Source of the DNA: Rhodococcus opacus B4
Lineage (GTDB): Bacteria > Actinomycetota > Actinomycetes > Mycobacteriales > Mycobacteriaceae
Direction: 5' to 3'
DNA length: 64,000 bases
Assembly (NCBI RefSeq): GCF_000010805.1
Contig: NC_012522.1
Span: 5,704,001-5,768,000, forward strand
Shown piece by piece: positions 34,723 to 43,026 of the stretch; the first letter of the stretch is position 1; each line of letters opens with the position of its first letter. The notes under the pieces were generated by a model, which ran no database searches, had not been told where the DNA came from, and saw nothing but the letters and a program-made list of their open reading frames with translations. The position numbers and the translations under genes were made by a program.

Positions 34723-35346
34723 ATGGGTGTCACCCGGAAGTCGGTCGCCGTCGCGGTGCTGATGTCCTCCGCCGTGGTCTTCGCGGGCTGTGGCGGCGGG
34801 AGCACCGGTGGCGCAGGCACCTCGACGGTGCCCGGCTCTGCGGTGGAACTGAACTCGGGCGGTGACTGCGCGGGCCGCGACGTGATCGTCAACCGGGACG
34901 GTGCCGGGGTCGTCCTCGAGGGCGAGTGCGGCACCGTCACCATCGAGGCCAACGGCGTCTCGGCGACCGTCGCCACGTCGAACGCGGTCGTCGTGCGCGG
35001 TCAGGACACCAGCGTCGTCGGCGGGCAGACCGGAACGCTCACCATCTCGGGGCGCAGCAACAGTTCCACCATCGACGTCGTCGAATCGATCGAACTCCAG
35101 GGCAACGCCGTGACCGTTCTCGGCAAGCAGGCGGAGCGGATTTCGGTCACCGGAAGCGGGAACTCCGTGAACGTCGACGACTCCGGTGCGACGACGGTGA
35201 GCGGCAACGACAACTTCGTGCGCGCGGTGTCCCTGGACTCCCTCGAGGTGACCGGTTCCAACAACTCCGTCGACTGGGACTCCGGTGCGACGGCCCCGGC
35301 GGTCGACACCGGCTCCGAGAACCGGCTCACCCCACCCGGAGCGTGA
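34723..35346 (+). CDS. DUF3060 lipoprotein
   Basis: A 207-residue lipoprotein with a basic N-terminus, hydrophobic core and lipobox VFAGC (Cys23), followed by a Gly/Ser/Thr linker. The mature part is the DUF3060 pattern: short parallel-beta repeats with recurring I-x-V-x-G-x-x-N-x-V, for example VTGSGNSVNVDD, TTVSGNDNFV and LEVTGSNNSVDW. This suggests a small right-handed beta-helix on the outer membrane face (inference). Its role is unknown. It follows the synthase gene by 34 bases in the same direction and may be co-transcribed. Its TGA directly abuts the stop of the convergent HNH gene. Confidence 0.85.
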   Translation: MGVTRKSVAVAVLMSSAVVFAGCGGGSTGGAGTSTVPGSAVELNSGGDCAGRDVIVNRDGAGVVLEGECGTVTIEANGVSATVATSNAVVVRGQDTSVVGGQTGTLTISGRSNSSTIDVVESIELQGNAVTVLGKQAERISVTGSGNSVNVDDSGATTVSGNDNFVRAVSLDSLEVTGSNNSVDWDSGATAPAVDTGSENRLTPPGA

Positions 35347-36108
35347 TCACCGCGCGCCGCAGCCGGTGAGCACCGCGGCCATCGCATCGCGTTCGGGCGG
35401 CGTCACCCAGAGCCGGTATGCCACTTTCACTTCCACCTGCCGTGCCACGTACGTGCAGCGGTACGCCGCCAGCGGGGGCAGCCACGTCGACGCGTCGGCA
35501 TCGCTCTTGCGCTGATTGGTGGGTCCGTCCACCGCCTGCAGATTGCGTGGATCGTTCGCGAGGTCGGCCCGCGTCTGCGCGTCGAGGAGCTGTGCGCCCT
35601 TCTGCCACGCGTCCGACAGCGCCACCACGTGATCGATCTGCACGGCGTCCGACGTCTTCGTGCCGCGGGTGAACGCAATGATGGTGCCCGTGTAGAGATC
35701 CCGCAACGTGCCCGACTGCACCACGCAGTCGCGGGTGCGGTCCCGCGACGTGATGTCGACGAGGTCGCGGCGCAGGATGTCGTTGCGGGTGTCGCAGCCG
35801 TTGCGTCCGAGCGCGACCGAGACGTTGTCGGTCCAGCTGGCGCCGAACAGCTCCCGGTCGTACCCCGTCTTCGGTGCCCTGCCCTTCACCTCGAGGGTGG
35901 CCAGTTGGGTGTACGCCGTCTGTATCTGTTGTGCGTCAGTGGCTTCCGACGGCGCGGCCGGTCCGGTTCCGGAGGCGAGGGTGCCGTCGGGGTCCGGCGA
36001 GAGCATCGTGACGAGCACGACGACGAGCAGGCCGGCGAGGATCCAGGGCCACTTGGTTCTGATGGTCGTGATGATGGAGCCGGTGTTCGGTACCGCGGAG
36101 CGGGGCAT
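35347..36108 (-). CDS. Exported HNH-type nuclease, short form
   Basis: A 253-residue protein with one N-terminal membrane segment (WPWILAGLLVVVLVTML, 20-36) and an outside domain of the DUF1524/GmrSD C-terminal HNH type. The nuclease core has GCDTRNDIL, IDHVVALSDAWQKGA with the general-base His, and NDPRNLQAVDGPTNQRKSD with the metal-site Asn. Four cysteines (GC, DC, RC, GC) may form two disulfides. It is a paralogue of the longer protein 8 kb to the right. Related proteins are annotated as secreted nucleases; DNA turnover outside the cell is likely but not shown. CAGGAG precedes ATG 36108 and may pair with an upstream CTCCTG. Confidence 0.87.
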   Translation of the reverse strand: MPRSAVPNTGSIITTIRTKWPWILAGLLVVVLVTMLSPDPDGTLASGTGPAAPSEATDAQQIQTAYTQLATLEVKGRAPKTGYDRELFGASWTDNVSVALGRNGCDTRNDILRRDLVDITSRDRTRDCVVQSGTLRDLYTGTIIAFTRGTKTSDAVQIDHVVALSDAWQKGAQLLDAQTRADLANDPRNLQAVDGPTNQRKSDADASTWLPPLAAYRCTYVARQVEVKVAYRLWVTPPERDAMAAVLTGCGAR

Positions 36109-36114
36109 GAATCT

Positions 36115-36152
36115 CTCCTGAAATCAACGCTGTTCGTCATTTCTATCAGGAG
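36115..36152 (-). promoter_or_regulatory. Possible SD-sequestering hairpin before the HNH gene
   Basis: On the minus strand CTCCTGA (36152-36146) is complementary to TCAGGAG (36121-36115), which contains the ribosome-binding site 6 bases before the ATG. A 24-base loop separates them. Such pairing could limit translation; the arms are short, so this is tentative. Confidence 0.35.
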
Positions 36153-36181
36153 TGACCCGGCAAACCGGTGAGCGACCCGGT

Positions 36182-37342
36182 TTACGTGGCGGTGCCGTGC
36201 AGCAGCGGAATCAGCAACTCGTCGTCGCTCAGCGCACCGTGCTGCCCGGGGAGGGCGGACAGCCGCGACTCCGCCTTGCGTCGGACCACCGCGACGCCGC
36301 CCTGCGCGATGGCGACGACATCTCCGATGCGGCCCTGCACCTCGGATCGCACGGCGGGACCGAACAGTCCCGCGGTGACGGCCTCGTCCCGGGTGCCGAT
36401 CCACATGCGGTGTCCCAGTTCGCTCTTCCACCGTTCTGTGACGTCGTGCGCGGCTCCGGCTTTCGTGTGCACGTGCCGGCACCGCGGTTCGCCCGCGAGT
36501 GCCACCACGCCGTCGGAAAGGGCGGGGGTGGCGTCGAAGTCGATCTTGTCGGCGTCGTCGACGGTGACCATGCCGTGGTCGGCGGTGACGTGGAGCGCGG
36601 CGCCCGGTTGCGCGGTCGCGAGTTCGGCGGCGAGTCTCTCGACGAGGCGGTCGACGAGCTCGAGTTGGTGCAGCCACGGTTCGGATCCCGGACCGTAGAT
36701 GTGCCCGAGGGTGTCGATCTCGCTGAGATAGCAGTAGGTGAGCGTCCGCTCGCCGGATCGGACCGCGGTCACGACGTGTGCGATCAGGTCGCCGTACGCG
36801 TGTATTCCCGCGAACGCCCCGCCGCGGAGGACGGCGCGGGTGAGCCCGGACCCGTCGAACTTCGCGGGAACCACCGTCGTGCATGCGATACCGGCTGCCG
36901 CGGCACGTTCGAATACGGTCGGTGTGGGCTGCAGGACCTCGGGGACCAGCCGGGTGAGTTCGTCGCCCTTGTGGCCCGCCCGCCACGACAGCCAGTTGAT
37001 CGTGCCCCGAACCTCCCGAACGTACGACTGGTAGCCCGTGATGCCGTGACCGCCGGACGGCAGTCCCGTGCCGAACGACGCGATGCTGGTGGCGGTCGTG
37101 GTGGGGAACCCCGCACGGATCGGCCGGCCGGTCAGGCTGTCGAGAAACGGCGCGCGCTCGCGGTGCCGGCGCAGATGGCTCCAGCCGAGGCCGTCGATCA
37201 GCATCACCACGGTGTGCCTGCTGCCGGGCAGGTGCAGCCGGTTGGGCTCGCCGGCGACACCCAGAGACGCGAGGACGGACGGCATGAGGTTGGACAGCGT
37301 GGGCTGCGAGTACACGTCGAGCGGGGGCGCCGTAACGGTCAT
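36182..37342 (-). CDS. Type I phosphodiesterase / nucleotide pyrophosphatase family protein
   Basis: A 386-residue member of the alkaline phosphatase superfamily. Metal and nucleophile motifs are complete: VVMLIDGLG (first Asp), FPTTTATSIASFGTG (Thr nucleophile), SEIDTLGHIYGPGS (Asp and His), ADHGM (Asp-His) and GQHG (His). Two zinc ions are expected. There is no clear signal peptide, so it is probably cytosolic; substrates could be nucleotide sugars, dinucleotides or phosphodiesters. ATG at 37342 is used; the frame farther upstream runs antisense through the P450 gene and is a shadow. It follows the P450 gene by 23 bases in the same direction. Confidence 0.87.
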   Translation of the reverse strand: MTVTAPPLDVYSQPTLSNLMPSVLASLGVAGEPNRLHLPGSRHTVVMLIDGLGWSHLRRHRERAPFLDSLTGRPIRAGFPTTTATSIASFGTGLPSGGHGITGYQSYVREVRGTINWLSWRAGHKGDELTRLVPEVLQPTPTVFERAAAAGIACTTVVPAKFDGSGLTRAVLRGGAFAGIHAYGDLIAHVVTAVRSGERTLTYCYLSEIDTLGHIYGPGSEPWLHQLELVDRLVERLAAELATAQPGAALHVTADHGMVTVDDADKIDFDATPALSDGVVALAGEPRCRHVHTKAGAAHDVTERWKSELGHRMWIGTRDEAVTAGLFGPAVRSEVQGRIGDVVAIAQGGVAVVRRKAESRLSALPGQHGALSDDELLIPLLHGTAT

Positions 37343-37365
37343 GACTCCCACTATGGTCGAACAGG

Positions 37366-38724
37366 TCAGTGGATGCGGTGATACAGGTCCACCGGCTGGC
37401 CGTCGGAGGGGAACGGCAGCGAGGTGTAGTTCAGCGGAGCGACGTAGCCGGGGCTCACCCGCCAGTCGAATCGCTGCAACAGGTGGTGCATGACCGTCTT
37501 GATCTCGGCGCCCGCGAAGTGCATCCCCAGGCACTTGTGCACGCCGCCGCCGAACGGCTCCCACGCATACCGGTGGACCTTGTCCTCGCGGCGTTCGGGT
37601 GCGAACCGCTCGGGGTCGAACCGCTCCGGGTCGGGCCAGTACTCGGGCATGTGGTGGGTGAAGTGCACGACCACCGACATGTACGTGCCCTTCGGGATGT
37701 AGTGGCCGAGCACCTCGGTGTCCTGGACCGCTCGGCGCGCGACCACCGGAACCGGCGGAACGAGGCGCAGGCATTCCTTCATGACGAGGTCGAGGTCGGT
37801 GAGTTCTTCGAGTTCGCCGTAGTCCGGGGTGGACGTGCCGAGCGCCGCGGACTGCCGCCTGCAGCGGTCCTGCCACTGCGGGTGCTGGCCGAGGTACTGC
37901 ATCATCGTCGACAGCGTGATCGTGGACGTGTCGTGCGCCGCCATCAGCAGGAAGATCATGTGGTTGATGACGTCGTCGTCGCTGAACCGCTGTCCGTCTT
38001 CGGATTCGATGTGGCACAGCGCGGAGAACAGATCTTCGCCCGCACCCGCGCGACGGGCCGGCAGGTACCGGCGGAAGAACTCCTCGAGGCGTCCGCGACC
38101 GTCGATGCCACGTTTCCATCGCGTTCCCGGCAGCGGGTACCGCACCACCGACGTGGCGGCCTGCACGCAGTCGATGAAGGCCTTGTTGACCTCGGCCATC
38201 TCCCGATGTGTCGATCCCTCGGCGCCGCCCATGAAGATGCTCGTGGCGAGATCGAGCGTCAGTTCCTTCAGCGCCGGGTACACGGCGAAGCCCGGGGTGG
38301 GCCGCCAGGCGTCGAGCCCCCTCTCGACAGCCGGATGCAGTGCGTCGGTATAGCGCGACAGTCGGTCCCGGGTGAAGGCCTGCTGCATGATTCGCCGGTG
38401 GGCGAGGTGTTCGTCGCCGTCGAGGAGCATGAGCCCCCGGTGGAAGAACGGTCCGATCAGCACGCTCCACCCGTCGCTGTTGACGAAGGCGCGGTCCCTG
38501 TTCTGCAGCACGGCCTGGCAGCCGTCGGGGCCGAGCACGGTGACCCATCGCTTGCCGGCCATGCTCAGCCAGGACACGGGGCCGTAGCGGTCCCAGCGGC
38601 TCTGCAACAGTCCCATCGGGTCGCGGAAGTACTCCAGGGAGTGCCCGATGACGGGGAAACCGGCATTCCCGGAGATGGGGCTGAGCGTGCTCTCCTGCGG
38701 CGGAGCAGCGAGAACTTTGGGCAC
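37366..38724 (-). CDS. Cytochrome P450 (CYP136-like)
   Basis: A soluble P450 monooxygenase of 452 residues from GTG 38724, or 464 from ATG 38760. The I-helix motif reads AAHDTST, the ExxR motif is ECLR, and the heme-binding motif FGGGVHKCLG carries the proximal Cys398 (410 in the longer form). GTG 38724 has GAGGGA 6 bases upstream, while ATG 38760 sits inside a palindrome, so the shorter form is preferred. The opening PVIGHSLEYFRDPMG and the divergent TetR recall M. tuberculosis cyp136 (Rv3059) with Rv3058c. The substrate is unknown. Redox partners are not encoded nearby. Confidence 0.9.
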   Translation of the reverse strand: MPKVLAAPPQESTLSPISGNAGFPVIGHSLEYFRDPMGLLQSRWDRYGPVSWLSMAGKRWVTVLGPDGCQAVLQNRDRAFVNSDGWSVLIGPFFHRGLMLLDGDEHLAHRRIMQQAFTRDRLSRYTDALHPAVERGLDAWRPTPGFAVYPALKELTLDLATSIFMGGAEGSTHREMAEVNKAFIDCVQAATSVVRYPLPGTRWKRGIDGRGRLEEFFRRYLPARRAGAGEDLFSALCHIESEDGQRFSDDDVINHMIFLLMAAHDTSTITLSTMMQYLGQHPQWQDRCRRQSAALGTSTPDYGELEELTDLDLVMKECLRLVPPVPVVARRAVQDTEVLGHYIPKGTYMSVVVHFTHHMPEYWPDPERFDPERFAPERREDKVHRYAWEPFGGGVHKCLGMHFAGAEIKTVMHHLLQRFDWRVSPGYVAPLNYTSLPFPSDGQPVDLYHRIH

Positions 38725-38746
38725 GGGCACTCCCTCGTCGGGTATG

Positions 38747-38787
38747 TGACAGGACGCCATGTCAGATGTGTGTAGTGTGCGTCACAC
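38747..38787. promoter_or_regulatory. Two palindromes between P450 and TetR genes
   Basis: TGACA-8-TGTCA at 38747-38764 and GTGTGCGTCACAC at 38775-38787 lie in the short divergent region. They are likely operators of the adjacent TetR protein. Which one is used cannot be told. Confidence 0.5.
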
Positions 38788-38811
38788 CAGGTGGTCTGTC
38801 AACATCGAGTC

Positions 38812-39429
38812 ATGAGTCAGCCGGCGCGGCAGTACCGCGGCAGAAGTTCGGAGGAGCGGGCCGCCGAACGTCGTGCGCGACTGCTCGAAGCGGGACTGCA
38901 GGTCTTCGGGACCGTCGGCGGCGACAAGGCGACCATGACCGCGATCTGCGCCGAGGCGAAACTGACGGAACGCTATTTCTACGAGAGCTTCCGCGGCCGC
39001 GACGATCTGCTGGTGCAGGTGATCGAGGGGATCGCCGCCGAGATCGGCGAGGCTGCGCGGGTCACGGTCCGGACCGTGACGGGTGATCCCGAGGTGCGGG
39101 TGCGGGCGGCGATCGCGGCGTTCGTCGACATCCTGACGGCCGACCCGCGGAAGGGGCGGGTGTCGATCATCGAATCGGCGGGCGCCGAACCGCTGCGGAC
39201 GCGAAGGCGTGAACTGCTGCGGGCGTTCGCGTTGCTGGTGGCGGAGCAGGCGAGGGAACTCTACGGCGACCGGGCGTGGTCGTCGCCGCAGGACGAAATC
39301 ACCGCACTGCTGTTCGTGGGCGGGCTCGCCGAACTCATGACGGCGTGGCTGAACGGTGAGATCGAGGTGTCACCCGAGCAGATCGTCGACGCCGCGACCT
39401 ACCAGTTCACGTCGACCGCACACCGCTGA
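38812..39429 (+). CDS. TetR-family regulator beside the P450 gene
   Basis: A 205-residue TetR protein with an N-terminal helix-turn-helix (DKATMTAICAEAKLTERYFY, followed by FRGRDDLL) and a predicted ligand-binding rest. It is transcribed away from the P450 gene, with 87 bases between the preferred starts holding two palindromes, so it probably represses the P450 gene and itself. The hydrolase gene follows 49 bases after its stop in the same direction, with another 18-base palindrome in the gap. The layout matches Rv3058c/Rv3059. The inducer is unknown; a lipid or sterol substrate of the P450 is a fair guess. Confidence 0.87.
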   Translation: MSQPARQYRGRSSEERAAERRARLLEAGLQVFGTVGGDKATMTAICAEAKLTERYFYESFRGRDDLLVQVIEGIAAEIGEAARVTVRTVTGDPEVRVRAAIAAFVDILTADPRKGRVSIIESAGAEPLRTRRRELLRAFALLVAEQARELYGDRAWSSPQDEITALLFVGGLAELMTAWLNGEIEVSPEQIVDAATYQFTSTAHR

Positions 39430-39446
39430 GCGGGTCCCGGCCGGAA

Positions 39447-39464
39447 ACGTGACGACCGTCACGT
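39447..39464. promoter_or_regulatory. 18-base palindrome before the hydrolase gene
   Basis: ACGTGACGACCGTCACGT is a perfect 8+2+8 inverted repeat, ending 14 bases before the hydrolase ATG. It shares CGTCAC with the palindrome at 38775-38787, so the same TetR protein may bind both. Confidence 0.5.
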
Positions 39465-39478
39465 GCGAAGCTGTGGGC

Positions 39479-40408
39479 ATGGTGGATATCGCACGCCCAC
39501 AGTTGGAGGGCACGGTCGCGGTAGGCGAGGGGCGTCGGCTCGGCTTCGCGGAGTTCGGTTCGGCACAGGGCAGGGCGGTGTTCTGGCTGCACGGCACGCC
39601 CGGGGCGCGGCGTCAGGTGCCGATGGAGGCCCGGGCGTTCGCCGAACGCGAGCACGTCCGGCTGATCGGGATCGACCGGCCGGGGGTCGGGTCGTCGACC
39701 CCGCACCGCTACGGCGCGGTGATCGATTTCGCCGAGGACCTGCGCACGGTCGCCGACACGCTCGGCATCGACCAGATGGCCGTGATCGGCCTGTCCGGCG
39801 GCGGTCCCTACACGCTCGCCGCGGCATACGCGATGCCCGACCGCGTGGTCGCGACCGGGATCCTCGGGGGTGTCGCACCGACGAAGGGCCCCGACGCGAT
39901 CCGCAGCGGGTTGATGGATCTGGCCGTGCTGGCGGCTCCGGTGCTGTCGGCGGGCGGCGTCCCGGTCGGGCTGGCGGCGAGCTCCGTGATCAGGCTCGCG
40001 AGGCCGTTCGCGTCGCCGATCATCGACCTGTACGGGCGGATGTCCCCGGAGGGTGACCGCCGTCTCCTCGCGCGGCCGGAGTTCAAGGCGATGTTCCTCG
40101 ACGATCTGCTCAACGGCGGCCGCAAGCAACTCAGTGCCCCGTTCGCCGACCTCGTCCTGTTCGCGCGGGACTGGGGATTCCGGGTGAACGCGGTGAAGAC
40201 CCCGGTGCGGTGGTGGCACGGCGACTGCGACCACATCGTCCCGCTCCGGCACGGCCGGCACATGGTGGCGCTGCTGCCCGACGCCGAGTTCCACACGATG
40301 CACGGGGAGAGCCATCTCGGCGGCCTGGGAATGTCGGAGGAAATTCTGCGCTCGCTCCTCGACATCTGGGACGCGAAGGAGGCGCAGGCGCCGTTCGGCC
40401 CGGTGTGA
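39479..40408 (+). CDS. Alpha/beta-hydrolase
   Basis: A 309-residue alpha/beta-hydrolase. The oxyanion region is HGTPGARRQ, the nucleophile elbow GLSGGGP (Ser), the acid is in GDCDHIVP and the His is in GESHLGG, so the triad is complete. A cap of about 80 residues lies between elbow and acid. It is annotated from motifs only: esterase, epoxide or C-C bond hydrolase are all possible. ATG at 39479 is used because the longer reading frame overlaps the TetR gene. The upstream palindrome suggests its own control point rather than simple read-through. Confidence 0.87.
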   Translation: MVDIARPQLEGTVAVGEGRRLGFAEFGSAQGRAVFWLHGTPGARRQVPMEARAFAEREHVRLIGIDRPGVGSSTPHRYGAVIDFAEDLRTVADTLGIDQMAVIGLSGGGPYTLAAAYAMPDRVVATGILGGVAPTKGPDAIRSGLMDLAVLAAPVLSAGGVPVGLAASSVIRLARPFASPIIDLYGRMSPEGDRRLLARPEFKAMFLDDLLNGGRKQLSAPFADLVLFARDWGFRVNAVKTPVRWWHGDCDHIVPLRHGRHMVALLPDAEFHTMHGESHLGGLGMSEEILRSLLDIWDAKEAQAPFGPV

Positions 40409-40439
40409 CGGTGGCGCGGTCTGTGCCACCGTCACCGGG

Positions 40440-41213
40440 TCAGGACTGCAGGGTCGTGATCTGGAAGGTGGCGCCGAGGGGATCGGCGACGGAGGCGAGC
40501 CGCCCGAACGGGGTGTCCTCCGGTTCGCGCCGGACGCTGCCGCCGAGTTCGGTCACCTTCGCGACGGCCGCATCGGTGTCGCCGACACCGATGTAGAACT
40601 GCCAGAACGAGGGAACGCCCTCGGGCAGGAACGAGTCGGCGTCCATGACGCCGGCCACGGTCCGGTCGCCGACGTTGGCCTGGGAGTACCGGAATTCGTC
40701 TGTGTCGCCGAGGGACTGATACGTCCAGCCGAACACGTCCGCGTAGAAGGGGAGTGCGGCCGCGTAGTTGCGCGACAGCGTTTCGTGCCAGACCGGCGCG
40801 CCGGGTTCGTCGACGAGGCCGAATCCGGTGTGCTGATCGGCCTGCCACACGCCGATGACGGCGCCGGCGGGATCGCCGAGGACGGCAATCGTGCCCTGGT
40901 CGCCCACGGCCATTGCGGGCATCATCACCTGGCCGCCCGCCTCGGCGGCCTTCGCCGCGGTGGCCGCGGCGTCGTCCGACGCGATGTAGGTGGTCCACAC
41001 GTTGCCGTACGGGTTCCCCTGCTGTTGGGGGCCAAGGCCCGCAATGGGTTTGCCGTTCATGCTGAAGATCGAATAGCCGCCGTACTGCGGATCCTCGCTG
41101 GTGTCGGACCTCCACCCGAACAGCCCGGTGTAGAACGGAATGACCTGTTGCGGGTCGGAACTGGTGAGATCGATCCAGCAGGGAGCGCCGGTGAGGGACG
41201 GACGGTCGGGCAT
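40440..41213 (-). CDS. Two-domain glyoxalase/VOC protein
   Basis: A 257-residue protein with two vicinal-oxygen-chelate domains in tandem (about 8-120 and 135-255), each with the betaalphabetabetabeta pattern: CWIDLTSSDPQQVIPFYTGLFGW opens the first as CWIDLTSSD then IPFYTGLFGW, and VWHETLSRN then LPFYADVFGW the second. Members include enzymes, antibiotic-binding proteins and the hydroxylase-like family annotated in Streptomyces. No complete metal triad is obvious. AGGAG lies 6 bases before ATG 41213. It is convergent with the hydrolase gene and divergent from the lactate-oxidase-like gene. Confidence 0.83.
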   Translation of the reverse strand: MPDRPSLTGAPCWIDLTSSDPQQVIPFYTGLFGWRSDTSEDPQYGGYSIFSMNGKPIAGLGPQQQGNPYGNVWTTYIASDDAAATAAKAAEAGGQVMMPAMAVGDQGTIAVLGDPAGAVIGVWQADQHTGFGLVDEPGAPVWHETLSRNYAAALPFYADVFGWTYQSLGDTDEFRYSQANVGDRTVAGVMDADSFLPEGVPSFWQFYIGVGDTDAAVAKVTELGGSVRREPEDTPFGRLASVADPLGATFQITTLQS

Positions 41214-41330
41214 CGCGGTCTCCTGGGACGTCAGGGGGTCGGGGTGGCGCACGGTGTGGTGCCGGTCACAAACCTACGCGTCCGGGCGACCCGGCGCCGG
41301 TTCGTGATGTGCTGTGGAAGACTCGGCCGC

Positions 41331-42617
41331 ATGTCTGCGAGCGAGAACCAGGACAGCCCGGGCCGGGCCCGTCAGAATCTGATCTACCGCGACGGCGTCC
41401 TCGGCCGCACACCCTCCGTTCCCACCGACTTCGACACCCTCGAGCGGCGCGCGCGGCGGAAGATGAGCGCGAAGGGCTGGGCGTACGTGCACGGCGGCGC
41501 CGGGCTGGGGCGCACTATGCAGGCCAACCGCGACGCGTTCGACAAGTGGCAGATCGTTCCCCGGGTCCTGCGCGACGTCTCGAAGCGCGACATCGGAGTC
41601 GAACTGTTCGGGCGCCGCATTCCGGCGCCGGTGCTGCTCGCGCCCGTCGGCGCCGCCGAACTGGCCAGGCCGGAGGCCGACGTGGCCATCGCCGCCGCCG
41701 CCGCCGAACTGGGTGTGCCGTACATCTTCTCCAACCAGGGCTGCGCCCCGATGGAGGAGAGCGCGGCAGCGATGGGCGACGCGCCCCGATGGTTCCAGCT
41801 GTACTGGAGCACTGACGACGACCTCGTCGACAGCCTGCTGCAGCGGGCGGCGAACATCCGGGCGGACGCCGTCGTCGTCACCCTCGACACGACGATGCTC
41901 GGCTGGCGGCCGGAAGACCTCAACCTCGGTTCGCTGCCGTTCGCGCAGGGGCAGGGCATCGCGCAGTACACGTCCGATCCGGTGTTCCGCCGGATCGTGC
42001 ACGAGCGGATCAAGGCGGCGGCGAAGAAGCCGGACGTCGAGGTGACGCTCGGCGCCATCCGGTCGCTGGTGTCGATGACCTGGCGCTTCCCGGGCCGTTT
42101 CCTCGACAACCTGCGGTCGCCGGAACCGCGGGCCGCCGTGGAAACGTTCCTCGACATCTATTCCCGGCCGTCGCTGAGCTGGGCCGATATAGAGACCCTC
42201 CGCAGCCGGACGTCGCTGCCGATCCTCCTCAAGGGCGTGCTCCACCCGGACGACGCCCGGCGTGCTCTCGATGCCGGGGTGGACGGCATCGTCGTGTCGA
42301 ATCACGGTGGGCGGCAGGTGGACGGCAGTGTGTCTTCGCTGGACGCTCTCGTGGACATCGCGCCCGTCGTCGACGGCAGGCTGACGCTGCTCCTCGACAG
42401 CGGAATCCGCACCGGAGCAGACGTCTTCAAGGCGCTCGCGCTCGGTGCCGACGCCGTGACACTCGGCAGGCCCCACCTGTACGGTCTGGCCCTCGCGGGT
42501 CGGGCCGGTGCGCGGGACGCCACCGCCAACGTGATCGCCGAATTCGACCTCACGATGGGTCTCAGCGGTCTGACGTCGGTGGCCGAGATCGGCCGGGACG
42601 CCCTGCGCAGGGCATAG
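41331..42617 (+). CDS. FMN-dependent alpha-hydroxyacid oxidase/dehydrogenase
   Basis: A 428-residue member of the FMN-dependent alpha-hydroxyacid family (lactate dehydrogenase LldD, lactate 2-monooxygenase, mandelate dehydrogenase). The catalytic His325 lies in SNHGGRQVDG, with the FMN-contacting Lys in LLKGVLHPDDA and the phosphate-binding DSGIRTGADVFKALALGA. A long N-terminal part (EFGRR/APVLLAPVGAAEL) is typical of lactate 2-monooxygenase. The hydroxyacid is not determined; lactate is the likeliest. ATG at 41331 is used; no strong ribosome site is seen. A small LuxR-type gene faces it tail to tail 4 bases away. Confidence 0.88.
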   Translation: MSASENQDSPGRARQNLIYRDGVLGRTPSVPTDFDTLERRARRKMSAKGWAYVHGGAGLGRTMQANRDAFDKWQIVPRVLRDVSKRDIGVELFGRRIPAPVLLAPVGAAELARPEADVAIAAAAAELGVPYIFSNQGCAPMEESAAAMGDAPRWFQLYWSTDDDLVDSLLQRAANIRADAVVVTLDTTMLGWRPEDLNLGSLPFAQGQGIAQYTSDPVFRRIVHERIKAAAKKPDVEVTLGAIRSLVSMTWRFPGRFLDNLRSPEPRAAVETFLDIYSRPSLSWADIETLRSRTSLPILLKGVLHPDDARRALDAGVDGIVVSNHGGRQVDGSVSSLDALVDIAPVVDGRLTLLLDSGIRTGADVFKALALGADAVTLGRPHLYGLALAGRAGARDATANVIAEFDLTMGLSGLTSVAEIGRDALRRA

Positions 42618-42621
42618 GCCC

Positions 42622-42918
42622 TCAGAGTTCGGCGATGGTGATGATGCCGTCCTGCAGGGCCCGCACCAGCAGTGCCGTCTTGGTCGACGCGTCACGTCCC
42701 ACCAGGGCGTACTTCTCGCGGATGCGGGTCAGGTGGGTGTTGACCGTGCCGAGGGCGATGTGGAGGTCGGCGGCGACGGCGAGCTTGGAGTCGCCGCGCA
42801 GCCAGTGACGGAGTACCTCGATCTCGCGCGCCGACAACGCCGGCTTCGTCAAGACGCGGGCGACTGGCGGTTCGTCCGTATGTGGGGGGTGCCCGAGTGC
42901 GTCGGGTGCAGTGGTCAT
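42622..42918 (-). CDS. Stand-alone LuxR-type DNA-binding protein
   Basis: A 98-residue protein that is little more than a LuxR/GerE helix-turn-helix: LSAREIEVLRHWLRGDSKLA and ALGTVNTHLTRIREKYA span residues 29-70. No receiver or sensor domain is present. The N-terminal 28 residues are Pro/His-rich and unstructured; a C-terminal helix follows. It may act as a constitutive or partner-controlled regulator. It is convergent with the hydroxyacid oxidase gene and has no obvious operator around its own start. Confidence 0.8.
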   Translation of the reverse strand: MTTAPDALGHPPHTDEPPVARVLTKPALSAREIEVLRHWLRGDSKLAVAADLHIALGTVNTHLTRIREKYALVGRDASTKTALLVRALQDGIITIAEL

Positions 42919-43026
42919 GCCGGTCTCATCTTTCTGACATGTACAGAAATGACTACAGGTACCCGACGTCCCTGCAGGCAGTTCAGGTTAACTGGTGGTG
43001 GCGGTGCGTGTCTCGGCAGGCCCGGG

